The notes beneath the pieces are model-generated. The model had not been told where the DNA came from and made no database searches. It saw only the letters and a program-made list of their open reading frames with translations. From Prorocentrum cordatum (Eukaryota > Sar > Dinophyceae > Prorocentrales > Prorocentraceae), in the NCBI GenBank assembly GCA_963575745.1, contig CAUYUJ010004336.1, positions 76,001-140,000 of the forward strand: a stretch of 64,000 bases of DNA. The letters run 5' to 3'. This document shows, one piece after another, positions 20,061-30,681 of the stretch. Each line of letters begins with the position of its first letter. The stretch's first letter is position 1. The position numbers were made by a program, and so were the translations under genes.

Positions 20061-21497
20061 TCGGACAGGCCCATCCCCCCCAGACCACGCGCCTCACACC
20101 CGTGCGCTTCGGGCGCCCACCAGGTATGACATGCAACCACCCTGCCACCGCTCGAGCCACTCCTCCGCCTCCACCTCCCCCGCCCGCGCCGCCGGCAGAC
20201 CCAGCGACCCAGTCCGACGCCCTGGTCCCCCTCCAAACTGCCCGTCGGGTCAGGATCACCGCGACGGGCGGACATGCGGACACCACTCACCACAGAGCGG
20301 GCCGCCCTCTTGTACCGCCCTCCCACTCCCTCCCCCCTCGTCATCATCCCTCTCTTCCCACGCCACATCACGCCACGGAATGGCAGGTGGGCGGGGAGTG
20401 CCCCCCCCCCTGGCCAGCGCAACGGCCTCCTGAGCGAGGACCGGGTAGCTCTGGCGCTCGGCCAGGACACCCGCACGCTGAACAAGGCCCCGATCCGTTT
20501 CGAGGAGAATGAGGAGGGGAAAGAGGATGAGGACGGACTTGTGGGAGGTTTGGTGGGGAATGCCGACGCAACATGTTGACGCAGTGGGGGTTGGGACAAT
20601 TGAATGCCGATCATGTATCGGCTTCACTTTCAGCTGGACGTTTCCATGGCGCAAGCTTCACCCATCATCGAAGCCTAGTTTCGGCGAGTCGCCAGACCAG
20701 TTGTTCTGGCCAAGGGGTCGTCATGCCTGATGATACAAATATATGGTCTACCATGAAGTGTCAAGACGCGTGCTCCCTCATTATTTTGTTATGTCCCCTC
20801 TTCCCGTCTCCCCCCGTCCTTCCTCCATCTCTCCCTCCTTCGGTGGTTCCTTTTTGTCTCCTTCTGCAGAACAGGAGATTCGGGCCTGACGAACTCTTCA
20901 GTAGTGGCGATCTTGGGTTATCAAGCGCAGAAGCGAGACAGCAGTGGGAAAGGAGGAGGTGATACAGGGAGGAGAGGAGGAGGAGGAGGAGGAGGAGGAG
21001 GAGGAGAGGAGGAGGAGGAGGAGGAATGACGAGGGGGGTGCGGAGGAGCGCCGCTCATCAGAGCCCGTCGCTCTGGCGCGTCGCGAGGAGGCCGCGCTGG
21101 CCCTGTGCTGGCCCCCCATCAGCAGCCCCCGAAAGCAGCGACAGCTTCGCAGATCACAGCCCCACAGGGATGGCGAGGTCCAGGCTGGATCTGGGTACAC
21201 CCTGGGCGATGCTTCAGAAAACTGACGTTTTCAGCCGGAGTCTCGAGGATTCCTAATGCTTCAGTGTAAGTCCGAAGATGTTAGTAGAAGTCCTGGGTTT
21301 TGGGTCCAATTCTCAGACTATGAATCTATGAACCCATGCTTTCTTGAGCATCTCGCAGGGTGTGTGGCGACGCTGTGCTGCCCGACCCCAGCGGCCCTCG
21401 AAAGAGCGGCGACGGCTTTGAAATGCGCAGCCCCCCGGCGACGGCGGGACCCCGCTCTGGTCTGCGCAGGACGTCTCGCCCCGCTGGACCCCTACCC
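20061..21497. other. No gene seen; short GGA tract
   Basis: Mixed GC-rich sequence. The only clear repeat is (GGA)n at about 20966-21028. No protein domain or RNA gene is recognised. Confidence 0.4.
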
Positions 21498-21673
21498 CCC
21501 CAGCATGAAGTCGGGCCTGTCCCTCTACAGGAGGAATATCAAAAAATAGTCAAAAAGTAGTCTGGGGACGATTTTTTTTGCATTGTTTGACAATCTTGGG
21601 GCATGTGTTGATTATGTTTTATTTCTCGCCCCAAATCCCCCTGTAGGGGGACAGGCCCGACTTAACCCCAGCA
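21498..21673. mobile_element. Family M palindromic transposon, copy M2
   Basis: The element 21506-21665 starts TGAAGTCGGGCCTGTCCC and ends GGGACAGGCCCGACTTAA. It is flanked by a perfect 8-bp duplication, CCCCAGCA (21498-21505 and 21666-21673). The interior is about 80 bp, AT-rich and non-coding. Confidence 0.92.
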
Positions 21674-21807
21674 GCCCTCGGCGCGCTGGCGACAGCTTCG
21701 CAGGTCGCAGCGCCCCAGGGGATGGCGAGGCCGGAGACGAGCATGAGAGAGGTGCGAGACAAGAGGAGAGAGAGAGAGAGGACGGAGGGGGGCTGGAGGA
21801 ATCAGCG

Positions 21808-21966
21808 GCGCGCACAAGGGGGTGGGGGGAGGGGGGAGGGCTTCTTAAAAGCACCCCTGCTTCTTAGAAGGCGCGGGCCTTCTCTATAGACGTAGGCCGA
21901 GGCCTTCTAAGAAGCAGGGTGCTTCTAAGAAGCCTTCCCCCCTCCCCCTACCCCTTTTGCGCGCCG
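21808..21966. mobile_element. Family J foldback element, copy J2
   Basis: Inverted arms start GGCGCGCACAAGGGGGTGGG and end in the near complement. Inner arms are built on AGGGCTTCTTA and TTCTAAGAAG. The loop carries GGCGCGGGCCTTCTC. It is the sister copy of the element at 13.24 kb. Confidence 0.85.
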
Positions 21967-22200
21967 CCAAAGGAAGGAAGGACGCGACCACAGTGCTCTG
22001 CTCAGCGAGAACCCAACTGCTCCGACGGTTGGAGGCCCACGGGAGAATCTGTTTGGCTTGCCCCTCGCTCTGTCGTTTTCGCCCTGGCGGAGGCCCTCTT
22101 CCCGCCCTCTGTTGCGCCTGCTCCTCCTCTCCTCCTCCTCGTCATCATCCTGTCCTCCTCCTCCTCCTCCTCCTCATCCTCATCTCGTCCTTATCCTCAT

Positions 22201-22681
22201 CCTCCTCCTCGTCTTTGTCTGCCTCCTTTTTCTCCTGTTTCTTCTCCTCCTCCACGGTTTCCTCCCTCTCCTTCTCCTCATCTCCATCCCGCTTGTTCTC
22301 CTCACGCACATTTCCTTCCCTGGCCAGTGCACGCATACCGATTTTTCTCGGCACCCTCGCCGCCACGGCCAGAAGCGGCGCGTGCTCCTCCTCCTCCTCC
22401 TCCTCCTCCTCCTCGTCCTCATCCTCGTCCTCCTCCTCCTCCTCATCATCCTCCTCCTCCTCCTCATCATCATCCTCGTCCTCATCCTCATCCTCCTCCT
22501 CGTCTTTGTCTGCCTCCTTTTTCTCCTGTTTCTTCTCCTCCTCCACGGTTTCCTCCCTCTCCTTCTCCTCATCTCCATCCCGCTTGTTCTCCTCACGCAC
22601 ATTTCCTTCCTTCTGGCCAGTGCACGCATACCGATTTTTCTCGGCACCCTCGCCGCCACGGCCAGAAGCGGCGCGTGCTCC
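22201..22681 (+). repeat. Direct duplication of about 190 bp
   Basis: 22201-22388 and 22492-22681 differ essentially by a 2-bp insertion in the CCTTCC(TT)CTGGCCAG part. The spacer is TCC/TCATCC microsatellite. The near identity points to a recent duplication or to slippage between flanking microsatellites. Confidence 0.95.
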
Positions 22682-23149
22682 GATTGGCGGATCGCGAAGC
22701 CATTGGGGCAACCCCGCGGGCCAGGCCGTTGGGACAACCCCGCGGTTCATTGGGGCGCGGGAGCCAGCCGTTGGGGCAACCCCGCAGGTCTCGACCTAAC
22801 CGCGGCCGCGCTCAGGTGTTCTGCTTCAGCCGTGGAGCTCACCGCTCTCTTGTCGAATTCCCCGAGCGCCTGCCGCATGGACGCCGGCGGCCCGCGCTCC
22901 AGGAACTCTCTCTCGCGCTGACGGCCGCAGGGTCAGCATGCTCCGCACGCACGAAGCGCGGGAGAACATGACATAGACATGCAGCCACCACTGCTCGACC
23001 GACATGCCCGTGCGACCAGCGTCCTCATCCCTGGCGCAATCGATGGCGACGCCTTTGCACAGCGTCTGATCCTGCGACAGCGTGAGAGTCAAGCAGGGCG
23101 CGCGCGTCAGGTCCAGAAACGGCTCCCGATCGAGATTCCCCCACGAGTA

Positions 23150-24330
23150 ATTCACACACAAGGCTCCTTGGAGCGCTCAAGTGCTGAACATGAAGTGTGG
23201 GCCCTTAGGGAGGGAGCTCCAGCTCAAGACTTCCTCACAATTCACTCACACACGGGGCTCTTTGGGGCGCTCAAGTGCGATGCCTGCTTCGGTACGCCGA
23301 TTACCCGCCTCGAATTCGAACATGAAGTGCGGGGCCCTTAGGGAGGCGGTTCCCGCTCGAGGCATCCTCACAAGTCACTCACAGACGAGGCTCCTTCGGC
23401 GTTCAAGTGCTATGAGCGATATGCGCAATGTGCTGCTGTGGTGCGCCAATGACCCGCGTCGGATTCGAACATGAAGCGCGGGGCCCTTAGGGGGGGTCCC
23501 GTTCGAGATTTCCACACCAGTCACTCACACACGAGGCCCTTCGGGGTGCTCAAGTGCTATGCGCGCCATGCTGCTATGGTGCGCCGATGACCCACCTCGG
23601 CTTCAAACATGAAGCGTGGGGCCCTTCGGGGGATTGTCCCGCTCGAGACATCCTTACAATTCACTCACACACGAGGCTCCTTGGGGTGCTCAAGCGTTGC
23701 GCCTGCTATGTAACGCCGGTGTCCCGTTTTGGGGTTCGAACATGAAGTGCGGGGCCCTTGGGGAAGAAGTTCCCGCTCGAGACATTCTCACAATTCACTC
23801 AAACACGAGGTTCCTTGGGGCGCTCAAGTGCGATGCCTGCTATGGTACGCCAGTGACCCGCGTCGGATTCGACCATGAAGTGCGGGGCCCTTTAGGGAGG
23901 GGGCTCCAGTTCAAGACTTCCTCACAAGTCACTCACACACGAGGTTCCGTGGGGTGCTCAAGTGCTATGAGCGCTATGCATGCTATGCTGCTCTGGTGCG
24001 CCGATGGCCCGTTTGGGATTCGAGAATGAAGGGTGGGGCCATTAGGGAGGGGGCTCCCGCTCAAGAATCCCCCACAAGGCACTCACAAACGAGGTTCCTT
24101 GAGTGCTCAAGTCATACGCTTGCTATGGTACGCCGATGGCCCGTTTTGGATTCGAACGTGAAGTGTATGTATGGAAGGGGTTCCCGCTCGAGACATTCGC
24201 AAAATTCGTTCACAGACGAGGCTCCTTGGGGTGGTCAAGTGCGATGCCTGTTATGGTACACTGCCGCCCCGGATTCGAACATGATCTACGGGGCGTTTTG
24301 GGAGGAGGGTCCCGTTCGATATCTCGTCAC
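23150..24330 (+). repeat. Family B tandem array (in B1)
   Basis: About eight units of 130-149 bp, with landmarks TTCACTCACACACGAGGCTC, GGGGCGCTCAAGTGC, GGATTCGAACATGAAGTG and CGGGGCCCTTAGGGAGG. Units have diverged more than in the 41.9-kb array. Each unit carries GATTCGAAC, whose complement resembles a pol III B box. Confidence 0.95.
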
Positions 24331-24364
24331 GGTTAAGTTCGACCGATGGTCGATGATCGCGATG

Positions 24365-24625
24365 GCATGGTGATAGCGATAATGATGATGACGATTGTGG
24401 TGGTGATAGTGTTGACGCAAGTGGGTAATAAGTGATAGCGTGATGGTTATGATGATGGTGGTGATAAGGACGATCGACATGGCCATGGCATAATGATGAG
24501 TTGGTGAATGATGGCTGAATGTGAGAGATGGAGCGGTTGTGGGAATGAAAATGGTGGTTGTGATAATGATGATGATCATCATCATGATGATGGTGATGAC
24601 GAAGACGATGACGATGACGACGGTT

Positions 24626-24677
<52 letters not shown>

Positions 24678-24780
24678 CGATGACGATGACGATGATGATG
24701 ATGGTGATGGTGGTGGTGGTGATGATGATGATGATGACGATGATGATGATGATAATGATGATGATAATGTTGATGATGAC
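24365..24780 (+). repeat. (GAT)n region in B1
   Basis: Imperfect GAT/GGT/GAC sequence, purest at about 24627-24680. Confidence 0.95.
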
Positions 24781-24929
24781 CATTATTGGGTAAGTGCATG
24801 AGTGCGTGCGTGTTTGAGTGTGGAGCAGAAGGGGGAGGGGGAGAGAAGAAGTAGGAGGAGATCCTGCGCGGGTGGGGTGCAGAGAAAACAAGAACCCCAT
24901 TTTGGATGTGGGGAACAACGGATGGTTGG

Positions 24930-25125
24930 GAAAAGGATGGGGCGGAGGAGGGAGGAGGGAGGAAGGAAGGAGGAGGGAGGGAAGAGGGAGGAGGAGAAGA
25001 AGAAGGAGGATGAGGAGTAGGGGAGGAGATGGGGAGATGGAGGAGGAGGAAGATGGAAGGAGGAGGAGGAGAAGGAGGAGGAGAAGCAGGAGGAGGAGGG
25101 CGAGCAGGAGGAGCAGCAGTAAATG
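24930..25125 (+). repeat. (GGA)n / AGG tract
   Basis: Purine-only GGA, GAAGGA and GGGA sequence directly after the family B tail. Confidence 0.9.
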
Positions 25126-25440
25126 CAAGATGGGTCAACGATGCTGTCATACCCCCTCCCTTTCCAGGCCCCCCCCCTCACCAGTCCTACTAGTTTTGCT
25201 TCCCCTGTGCGAGGCGCCCCCTTCGAAGGGCGAGCGCCCCGTGTCCCCGCGACTCGGTCGGGAGCTCCGCTTTGAAGGACACCGACCCCATCGTTCGAGC
25301 GGCAAGTTGCAGGGAAGACGACGAGGTGGGGCTTGAAGGCGCAACGGGCGCGCCCGGCGACGGCCCCCGCGTTGCAAAAAAGGAACCGTCCTGCACCCGT
25401 GTAGCCGCCGCACCGCTCTTACGCCCTGGGTTTCAGAATC
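25126..25440. other. No gene seen
   Basis: Mixed sequence between two microsatellite blocks. Nothing is recognised. Confidence 0.4.
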
Positions 25441-25464
25441 CTCCTCCTCCTTCTCCTCTTCATC

Positions 25465-25553
<89 letters not shown>

Positions 25554-25715
25554 CCTCCTCCTCCTCCTCCCTCCTCCTCCCCCTCTCCTCCTCCTCCCCC
25601 CCCCCTCCCCTCCTCCTCCTCCTCCTCCTCCTCCTCCTCCTCCTCCTCCTCCTCCTCCTCCTCCTCCTCCTCCTCCTCCTCCTCCTCCTCCTCCTCCTCC
25701 TCCTCCTCCTCTTGC
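25441..25715 (-). repeat. (CAT)n then (CCT)n, downstream of the LINE frame
   Basis: A pure CAT run (about 25465-25550) adjoins CCT repeats (25550-25710). On the minus strand, which is the coding strand of the neighbouring LINE, this is an (AGG)n(ATG)n block starting about 75 bp past the stop codon. It could be the element's 3' microsatellite tail. Confidence 0.9.
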
Positions 25716-25782
25716 GCTCTTGCGCTCCTCAGCGGTCGTCCCGATAACACAAGACGCCCGCCCTTTAAAGAAAAACGGAAAC

Positions 25783-28170
25783 TCAGCGCCTGAGGGGGGC
25801 AGGGACAACCGCTTCCAGTTTAGAGTTCGAGGGATCCTTCCCCTGCTTCAAAATCCCCAGGACTTTCCGTTTCCACTCAGTGTCGGGGTTCCCCGAACAT
25901 TCTTTGTTCAATTCCTTGACCTTCAAACGGGCATACGCTCCACAGCGCACGCACCAGGTCAAACCTCCATTCTGCCAGAGACGATGGGTGGGGTGGGCCT
26001 GGGACACAATCCTCGGACGCCCAGGGCACGGCAGCTGCACCAGCCGAGAGCGAATCGCCCGCGACATCCCACAGACACAGCATCCCCACCCACCGCCAGG
26101 AGCCTGCGAGACAACGTGACCCTTATCATCTGGGACTATCTCGCGAATCGGGGCCTCCGAATTCTCAGGCTCTCTTTTGGCACGCTCAGAGTATGAAGAC
26201 ACATCAGGATACCCCAGTTGATGGACATGCTTGAGAACAGCCACCATATACCTGGAGATGAGCGTAACCTGATCATGATGATGCCGCAGACGATTCCGAA
26301 GGTGATGATTTGCTGGATGCGCCTTGGCACCTGTCTTGGCCCAGGAGTCCGCCTCCTGGTTGCCTCTGAACCAATGAGGCTCATAGCCTCGTCGTTGCGC
26401 CGCCGCCTCCGACATATGCGAAGGCATCCAACACACATTCACCGAATTAACTCCGATGTCCTCGATCCTCATCCAGATGAGGCGCCAGAGCTCCGCGTAG
26501 CACTTGTTGGATTTGTCCGTCCCCTCCTTTCCCATGTTCCACCCGTCGTAGACCATTTTGCAATCCGTTATGATGTGGGTATTGGGCCCCATGAGGCACA
26601 GCGCCATGTAGAGGGCGTAAAGCTCACTGGACGGCACGTCCTGCACTGGGAGAGGGGAAGGCCCGTAGGCCACTGCGTCTACTTGCATACTCGGGCTGAT
26701 GGAGACGACCGACCAGCCAGCACGTAAAAGCCAACGTATATCTCCGTCGTAGGCGGAGCCGTCGATGCAGACAGTGTCGCCTAGCACTCCACTCGCGGGC
26801 TTCACAGCCCATCTATACTCAGCACCTTGGAGGATCTTGGGGAACTCGGTCCTCTTGGAGTCCACCAGGGCTCTCGTGAACAGGATGTCAGGCTGAGTCA
26901 GGGCCATGGCTGCGGCCCCCATCCCACTATGGTCATGGTCCCTCCTGATCAGCTTGGAGCCATCACAGCCCCATATTCGGTGAAAAACCGTACCCTTCTT
27001 CTGGAGGCACCACTGGCACCGATCATCGATCACGTACCTCTTCCTGAAAACATCAGCCTGAGTCCAGAGATCTCCAGAAACCTGAGCGATAAGCAGACTG
27101 GCCCCAAGAAGATCTCCAGCACCTCTTAACCTAGCAAGTTCATCACGCAGAGGCTCCACGTATGGCTCCCAAGAGGCATTGTAATGAGCTCCCGCACGTA
27201 TACGTAGCAACCGTCTAGTCGCTTCATCCGCTAGGGTTTGCACAGTCCTAGGCCCTACTTCTTTGATGTTGATGGTCACTCCGTCGGTGTTGACCCAAAC
27301 ATCCCAGGAGACAGCTTCCCACTCGAGTCTCCGAAGGGTGAGCACTACCGCTCCTGCTGGGCCTAGGACCGTCCTCCACCCTTGAGACCTAGCCTTGACC
27401 GCGTAGTCGAAGGTGTGCTTCATCTGGGCATCCGTGGCCCACGAATCAAATACTGCTCTAACCCACATCTGCAGAGGCAAAGAATTTGCTGCGAACATCG
27501 GGTCGAGCTTCTCGACCTCAGCCAAAAGGAACTGCAAGCTGCGGCTGCGGCCCTTCACAGGCCCGAAAATAGCCGCACCTGTCGAGGCGCGCTGCTGCTC
27601 CAACTGCGTGTCGCCGAGTCCGACGACCGAAACACCATACATGACCGCCAGAGTGGGGCCTCCTCGATAAACATTCTGAAGCGGCTTCCGAGAGAATCTG
27701 AAAGCCCTGAACCGTCGCACCTTGCCCCTGGTCGTCTTCAGTCGCTTTTCTGTGACATTTCTACCCTTTCCAGCCCTCAGCTTGAAATCGACCCCGAGGT
27801 TTTTGGTCGCCTGAACATGCTTGAACCCGAATTCCCGAAGCGCCCATGCCAGCTGCTTTCCAAGTTTCGGGTCCGAGGCCACCAGGATCGATTTACGTCT
27901 CGAAACCTTCATCTCGAGCTTCTCCAGGGACCTGCAAACAAACAGAGTGCACCTAACTAGCTGAGTCCGAACATGCTTCTGATCACCCACGGCCTGGAGA
28001 CCAGTGTCGTCCACCATCAAAGAAATACCGATCCTCGGCCACTTCTTGGCCGCCGCGTCGAAAACATCTAACAGCACTACTTTCAGCAGCGTCGTCGCAT
28101 ACGAGCAGCCTGCCACTATGGTGGTGTTCAGCTCAAAGGGCATGGACACCGCCTCTCCTACTTTAATGAC
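25783..28170 (-). CDS. 5'-truncated LINE ORF2: reverse transcriptase (C-terminal part), RNase H, Cys-rich tail
   Basis: An uninterrupted 795-codon reading starts where a C/T tract ends at 28170 and stops with TGA at 25783-25785. Numbering from that junction: RT motif B (VAGCSYATT, residues 19-27), motif C with the catalytic pair (MVDD, 52-55), a thumb-side NLGVDF (124-129), a C-x2-C-x8-H-x4-C cluster (385-402), RNase H with CIDGSAYDG (D470), E516 in SSELYALYMAL, D536 in ITDCKMVYDGW and D608 in GNQEADSW, then a Cys/His-rich end (C697 to C758, including WCVRCGAY at 739-746). RT motif A and everything before it (endonuclease, any ORF1) are missing, so the copy cannot be autonomous. The frame upstream of 28170 is microsatellite and is excluded. 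The lack of stops over 2.4 kb suggests recent insertion. That it is a LINE is confident. The clade is not determined. Confidence 0.9.
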   Translation of the reverse strand, partial: VIKVGEAVSMPFELNTTIVAGCSYATTLLKVVLLDVFDAAAKKWPRIGISLMVDDTGLQAVGDQKHVRTQLVRCTLFVCRSLEKLEMKVSRRKSILVASDPKLGKQLAWALREFGFKHVQATKNLGVDFKLRAGKGRNVTEKRLKTTRGKVRRFRAFRFSRKPLQNVYRGGPTLAVMYGVSVVGLGDTQLEQQRASTGAAIFGPVKGRSRSLQFLLAEVEKLDPMFAANSLPLQMWVRAVFDSWATDAQMKHTFDYAVKARSQGWRTVLGPAGAVVLTLRRLEWEAVSWDVWVNTDGVTINIKEVGPRTVQTLADEATRRLLRIRAGAHYNASWEPYVEPLRDELARLRGAGDLLGASLLIAQVSGDLWTQADVFRKRYVIDDRCQWCLQKKGTVFHRIWGCDGSKLIRRDHDHSGMGAAAMALTQPDILFTRALVDSKRTEFPKILQGAEYRWAVKPASGVLGDTVCIDGSAYDGDIRWLLRAGWSVVSISPSMQVDAVAYGPSPLPVQDVPSSELYALYMALCLMGPNTHIITDCKMVYDGWNMGKEGTDKSNKCYAELWRLIWMRIEDIGVNSVNVCWMPSHMSEAAAQRRGYEPHWFRGNQEADSWAKTGAKAHPANHHLRNRLRHHHDQVTLISRYMVAVLKHVHQLGYPDVSSYSERAKREPENSEAPIREIVPDDKGHVVSQAPGGGWGCCVCGMSRAIRSRLVQLPCPGRPRIVSQAHPTHRLWQNGGLTWCVRCGAYARLKVKELNKECSGNPDTEWKRKVLGILKQGKDPSNSKLEAVVPAPLRR

Positions 28171-28310
28171 CCCCCCCCCCCCCTCCTCCGCCTCCTCCTC
28201 CTCCTCCTCTCCTCCTCCTCCTTCCCCCCTCCTCCTCCTCCTCCTCCCCCTCCTCCTCCTCCTCCTCCTCCTCCTCCTCCTCCTCCTCCTCCTCCTCCTC
28301 CTCCTCCTCA
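28163..28310. repeat. (CCT)n tract at the truncated 5' edge of the LINE
   Basis: C-run then CCT repeats abut the broken upstream end of the RT frame. The truncation point coincides with the microsatellite. Confidence 0.95.
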
Positions 28311-28631
28311 ATTCAAACTGCGTCTCCGGCCAGAGCCCCAACTTGGAAAGAGAGGAGCCGCCCTCCGTCCGCGCAGTCGGCGTGCGATGTTGCGCTCGTG
28401 GGCGCGCGTGCGTGTGGGCACGGCCCGGGCGAGGGCCCGGTTTTGCCAGACGCGCCCGCTTCCGTCCGTGCAGTTTCGGGGGCGGCAGAGAGGGGGTGCT
28501 GACCCTCCGGAGAGGCCGTCCCTCCCCCCCCCTCCGGAGGGGCTGTCCCTCTCCCCCTGCCCTCCTCCAGGGAGGCTGCCCCTCCAGGGAGGGGACTCTC
28601 GTCCCTCCTCCCTCCCCCCCCCCCTTTTCCG

Positions 28632-28670
<39 letters not shown>

Positions 28671-29100
28671 GGCGGCAGAGAGGGGGGTGATGACTAAGGG
28701 GGGGGGATTGGATATCATGGCGGGGGCCATGAGATTTCCCCAGGTCTCATGGCGCCTCTTCTTATTTCGTTGCGTCCCTGGCCCCCTCTGCTGGGCCGCG
28801 CACATGCCGCCGGTCATGATTTGCACCCCCCCCTCGTGGACACCCCACCTTGGCCGCTCCCGAGTGTAGTTGCTGGCCGCGTTTAGGACGAACGTGCGCG
28901 GCGCCAGGGTGAGAGACACACATCGGAAGCCACCGACTCTCCGTCCATGCAGTTGTGGGAAGGTTTTTTTAAGACAGGTGTGCACGGCGCCAGGGCGATA
29001 GCAGCCTCTCGATAGCCACAAGCCGTCGAGCCGTGTAGCTGTTGGAAGCTTTCAGCTTCGGGATCGCAGCTTGCACGGGAGTCTCACGCGAAGCGCACGG
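28311..29100 (-). repeat. Decayed family C array (minus orientation) with CT tract
   Basis: Scattered units carry GCGCGGCGCCAGGGTGAGA and CGTCCATGCAGTT motifs like the complement of the 83-bp family C unit (about 28860-29060, and weaker at 28340-28480). A CT dinucleotide run lies at 28634-28670. The GGGGCGGCAGAGAGGGGGTG segment occurs twice (about 28480 and 28670). Confidence 0.55.
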
Positions 29101-29186
29101 CCCGGCATAGCTGCTGGCATGGAAGAGGGTGGAGGGCCGCAGATGCCTGAGGTGGCCATCTTCTGACCAGTGCCTTGATGGGGGAG

Positions 29187-29345
29187 GCGGGAGGAGGAGG
29201 AGGAGGAGGAGGAGGAGGAGGAGGAGGAGGAGGAGGAGGGGAGGAGGAGGAGGAGGAGGAGGAGGAGGGGGGAGGGAGGAGGAGGAGGAGGAGGAGGGAG
29301 GAGGAGGGGAGGAGGAGGAGGAGGGGGAGGGAGGGGGGAGGAGCG
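29187..29345. repeat. (GGA)n trinucleotide tract
   Basis: GGA repeats with G-run interruptions. Confidence 0.95.
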
Positions 29346-29455
29346 AGCAGGGCCCCGGGGGGAGGAGTGGCATGCGGAGGCAGGGAGGTCGGCCGCTGCC
29401 CTGGGGACTCCGGGCGCGTGGCCTGCAGATGTGAGGCCGCTCCACGGCCCCACTT

Positions 29456-29610
29456 GAATCTGGAGGGAGAAAAAACACAGACACAATTCATCGTCGATCC
29501 CCCAGGAAAGTATGGGAAGTGGGGGGGAGACAAAAACCCAGAAAATATGGGAAAGTATGGGGAATCTGTTTATTTCTGTGGCGTTATTTGTGTGTTCTGG
29601 GAACCCTTTA
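29456..29610 (+). repeat. Family F dispersed repeat, copy F4
   Basis: Family F consensus: ACACAGACACAATTCATCGT, TATGGGAAGTGGGGGGGAGA, AAACCCAGAAAATATGGGAA and GTGTGTTCTGGGAACCC. It is flanked on both sides by GGA-rich sequence. Confidence 0.9.
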
Positions 29611-29749
29611 TTGAAGTTGGAGGAGAAGGGAGGCGGCTCCTGGCCTTTTGTGCACGGAGCCACCTCTCTTGATGCCTGCGCGCGGCGGCGCCTGGCCTGC
29701 GCGCGCGCCCTGCGCCGGGCGATGCGGGAGAGCTGCTCCTCGGAAAGGG

Positions 29750-30205
29750 TGGAGGGGGAGGAGGAGGAGGAGGAGGAGGAGGAGGAGGAGGAGGAGGAGG
29801 AGGAAGAGGAGGAGCAGGAGGAGGAGGAGGGGGAGGAGGAGGAGGAGGAGGAGGAGGAGGAGGGGGAGGGGGAGGGGGAGGGAGGAGGAGGAGGAGGAGG
29901 AGGAGGAGGAGGAGGAGGAGGAGGAGGAGGAGGAGGGAGGAGGAGGAGGAGGAGGAGGAGGGGAGGAGGAGGAGGAGGAGGAGGAGGAGGAGGAGGAGGA
30001 GGGGGAGGGGGGGAGGAGGAGGAGGGGGAGGAGGAGGAGGGAGGGGGAGGAGGAGGAGGAGGAGGAGAGGAGGGGGAGGAGGAGGAGGAGGGGGAGGAGG
30101 AGGAGGAGGAGGAGGAGGAGGAGGAGGAGGAGGAGGAGGAGGAGAGGAGGAGGAGGGGAGGAGGGGAGGGGGGAAAGGGTGAAGGGGGGAGGAGGAGGGA
30201 GGATC
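29750..30205. repeat. Long (GGA)n tract
   Basis: About 450 bp of nearly pure purine GGA/GGG repeats. Confidence 0.97.
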
Positions 30206-30483
30206 GCATCGGATCGACTCGGCATGCGGAGCCTGAGGCTCCAGAACGGCGGTGGCAGTATTTCTATCCCGCCCTGCCCTGCGGACGAAAACTACCCAGG
30301 CCCCAATCGAACGGGGCCAGGACGAGGATAAGTCCGTTCCAGACCTTCCGGAATGCTCTCAGAGCATTCTGGGGCGCTTTGAGAAGGCAGCCGTGCCCGA
30401 TACATGCTGCAGAGCCGCCAGATCTCAGAGATCCTCACCCGATGTTATCCTCGTGTTGGCTCCGTCTTACAGTCAAGCCGCAT
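30206..30483. other. No gene seen
   Basis: Short unassigned spacer containing the palindrome GAATGCTCTCAGAGCATTC at about 30350-30370. Confidence 0.4.
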
Positions 30484-30680
30484 AGTAAGGGTGAGCGACT
30501 TTCCAAAGTTACACTTGCGTCCTTGACCCTTCGGCCCAACCTTGGCCGCTTTCGCTGGCGGCGCACCGCTTGCAAAGTGTCGGCATGGCCTTCCAAGGCC
30601 CTTGCACCCTTATCGTGCGCCCCTGTTATACGGGCTGACTGCATCCTCCCCCGAGGTTGTCCTCGTCCTGGCCTCGCTTG
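30484..30680 (+). repeat. Family I dispersed element, copy I1 (interrupted)
   Basis: It starts at GTAAGGGTGAGCG and aligns with 39844-40010 through CGGCCCA(A/T)CCTTGGCC, GGCCCTTGCA(C/T)CCTTA, ATACGGG and GACTG. The right part of the longer copy is absent. Family A copy A2 starts at 30682, so I1 may have been broken by that insertion. Confidence 0.7.
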
Positions 30681-30681
30681 A

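Larger units (their letters stand above)
22016..24935 (+). mobile_element. Family B composite element, copy B1
   Basis: It begins with a block shared with the 41.8-kb copy (CCGACGGTTGGAGG, then GAGAATCTGTTTGGCTTGCC). Next come TCC-rich sequence containing a 190-bp direct duplication, an array of 130-149-bp units (23150-24330), GAT sequence (24365-24780), G/A-rich sequence and a 3' tail. The tail has GAGATCCTGCGCGG, GCAGAGAAAACAAGAACCCC, a hairpin CCCCA/TGGGG and then GGATGGTTGGGAA at about 24920. There is no coding capacity. Confidence 0.75.

Noticed and set aside
22145-22750. Highly charged Glu/Lys-rich minus-strand frame
   Set aside because: It spans TCC microsatellite and a recent direct duplication. 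It is not supported by any domain.
23440-23500. tRNA gene suggested by GTTCGAATCC on the minus strand
   Set aside because: The flanks do not form T-arm or acceptor stems, there is no anticodon arm, and the motif recurs in every array unit.
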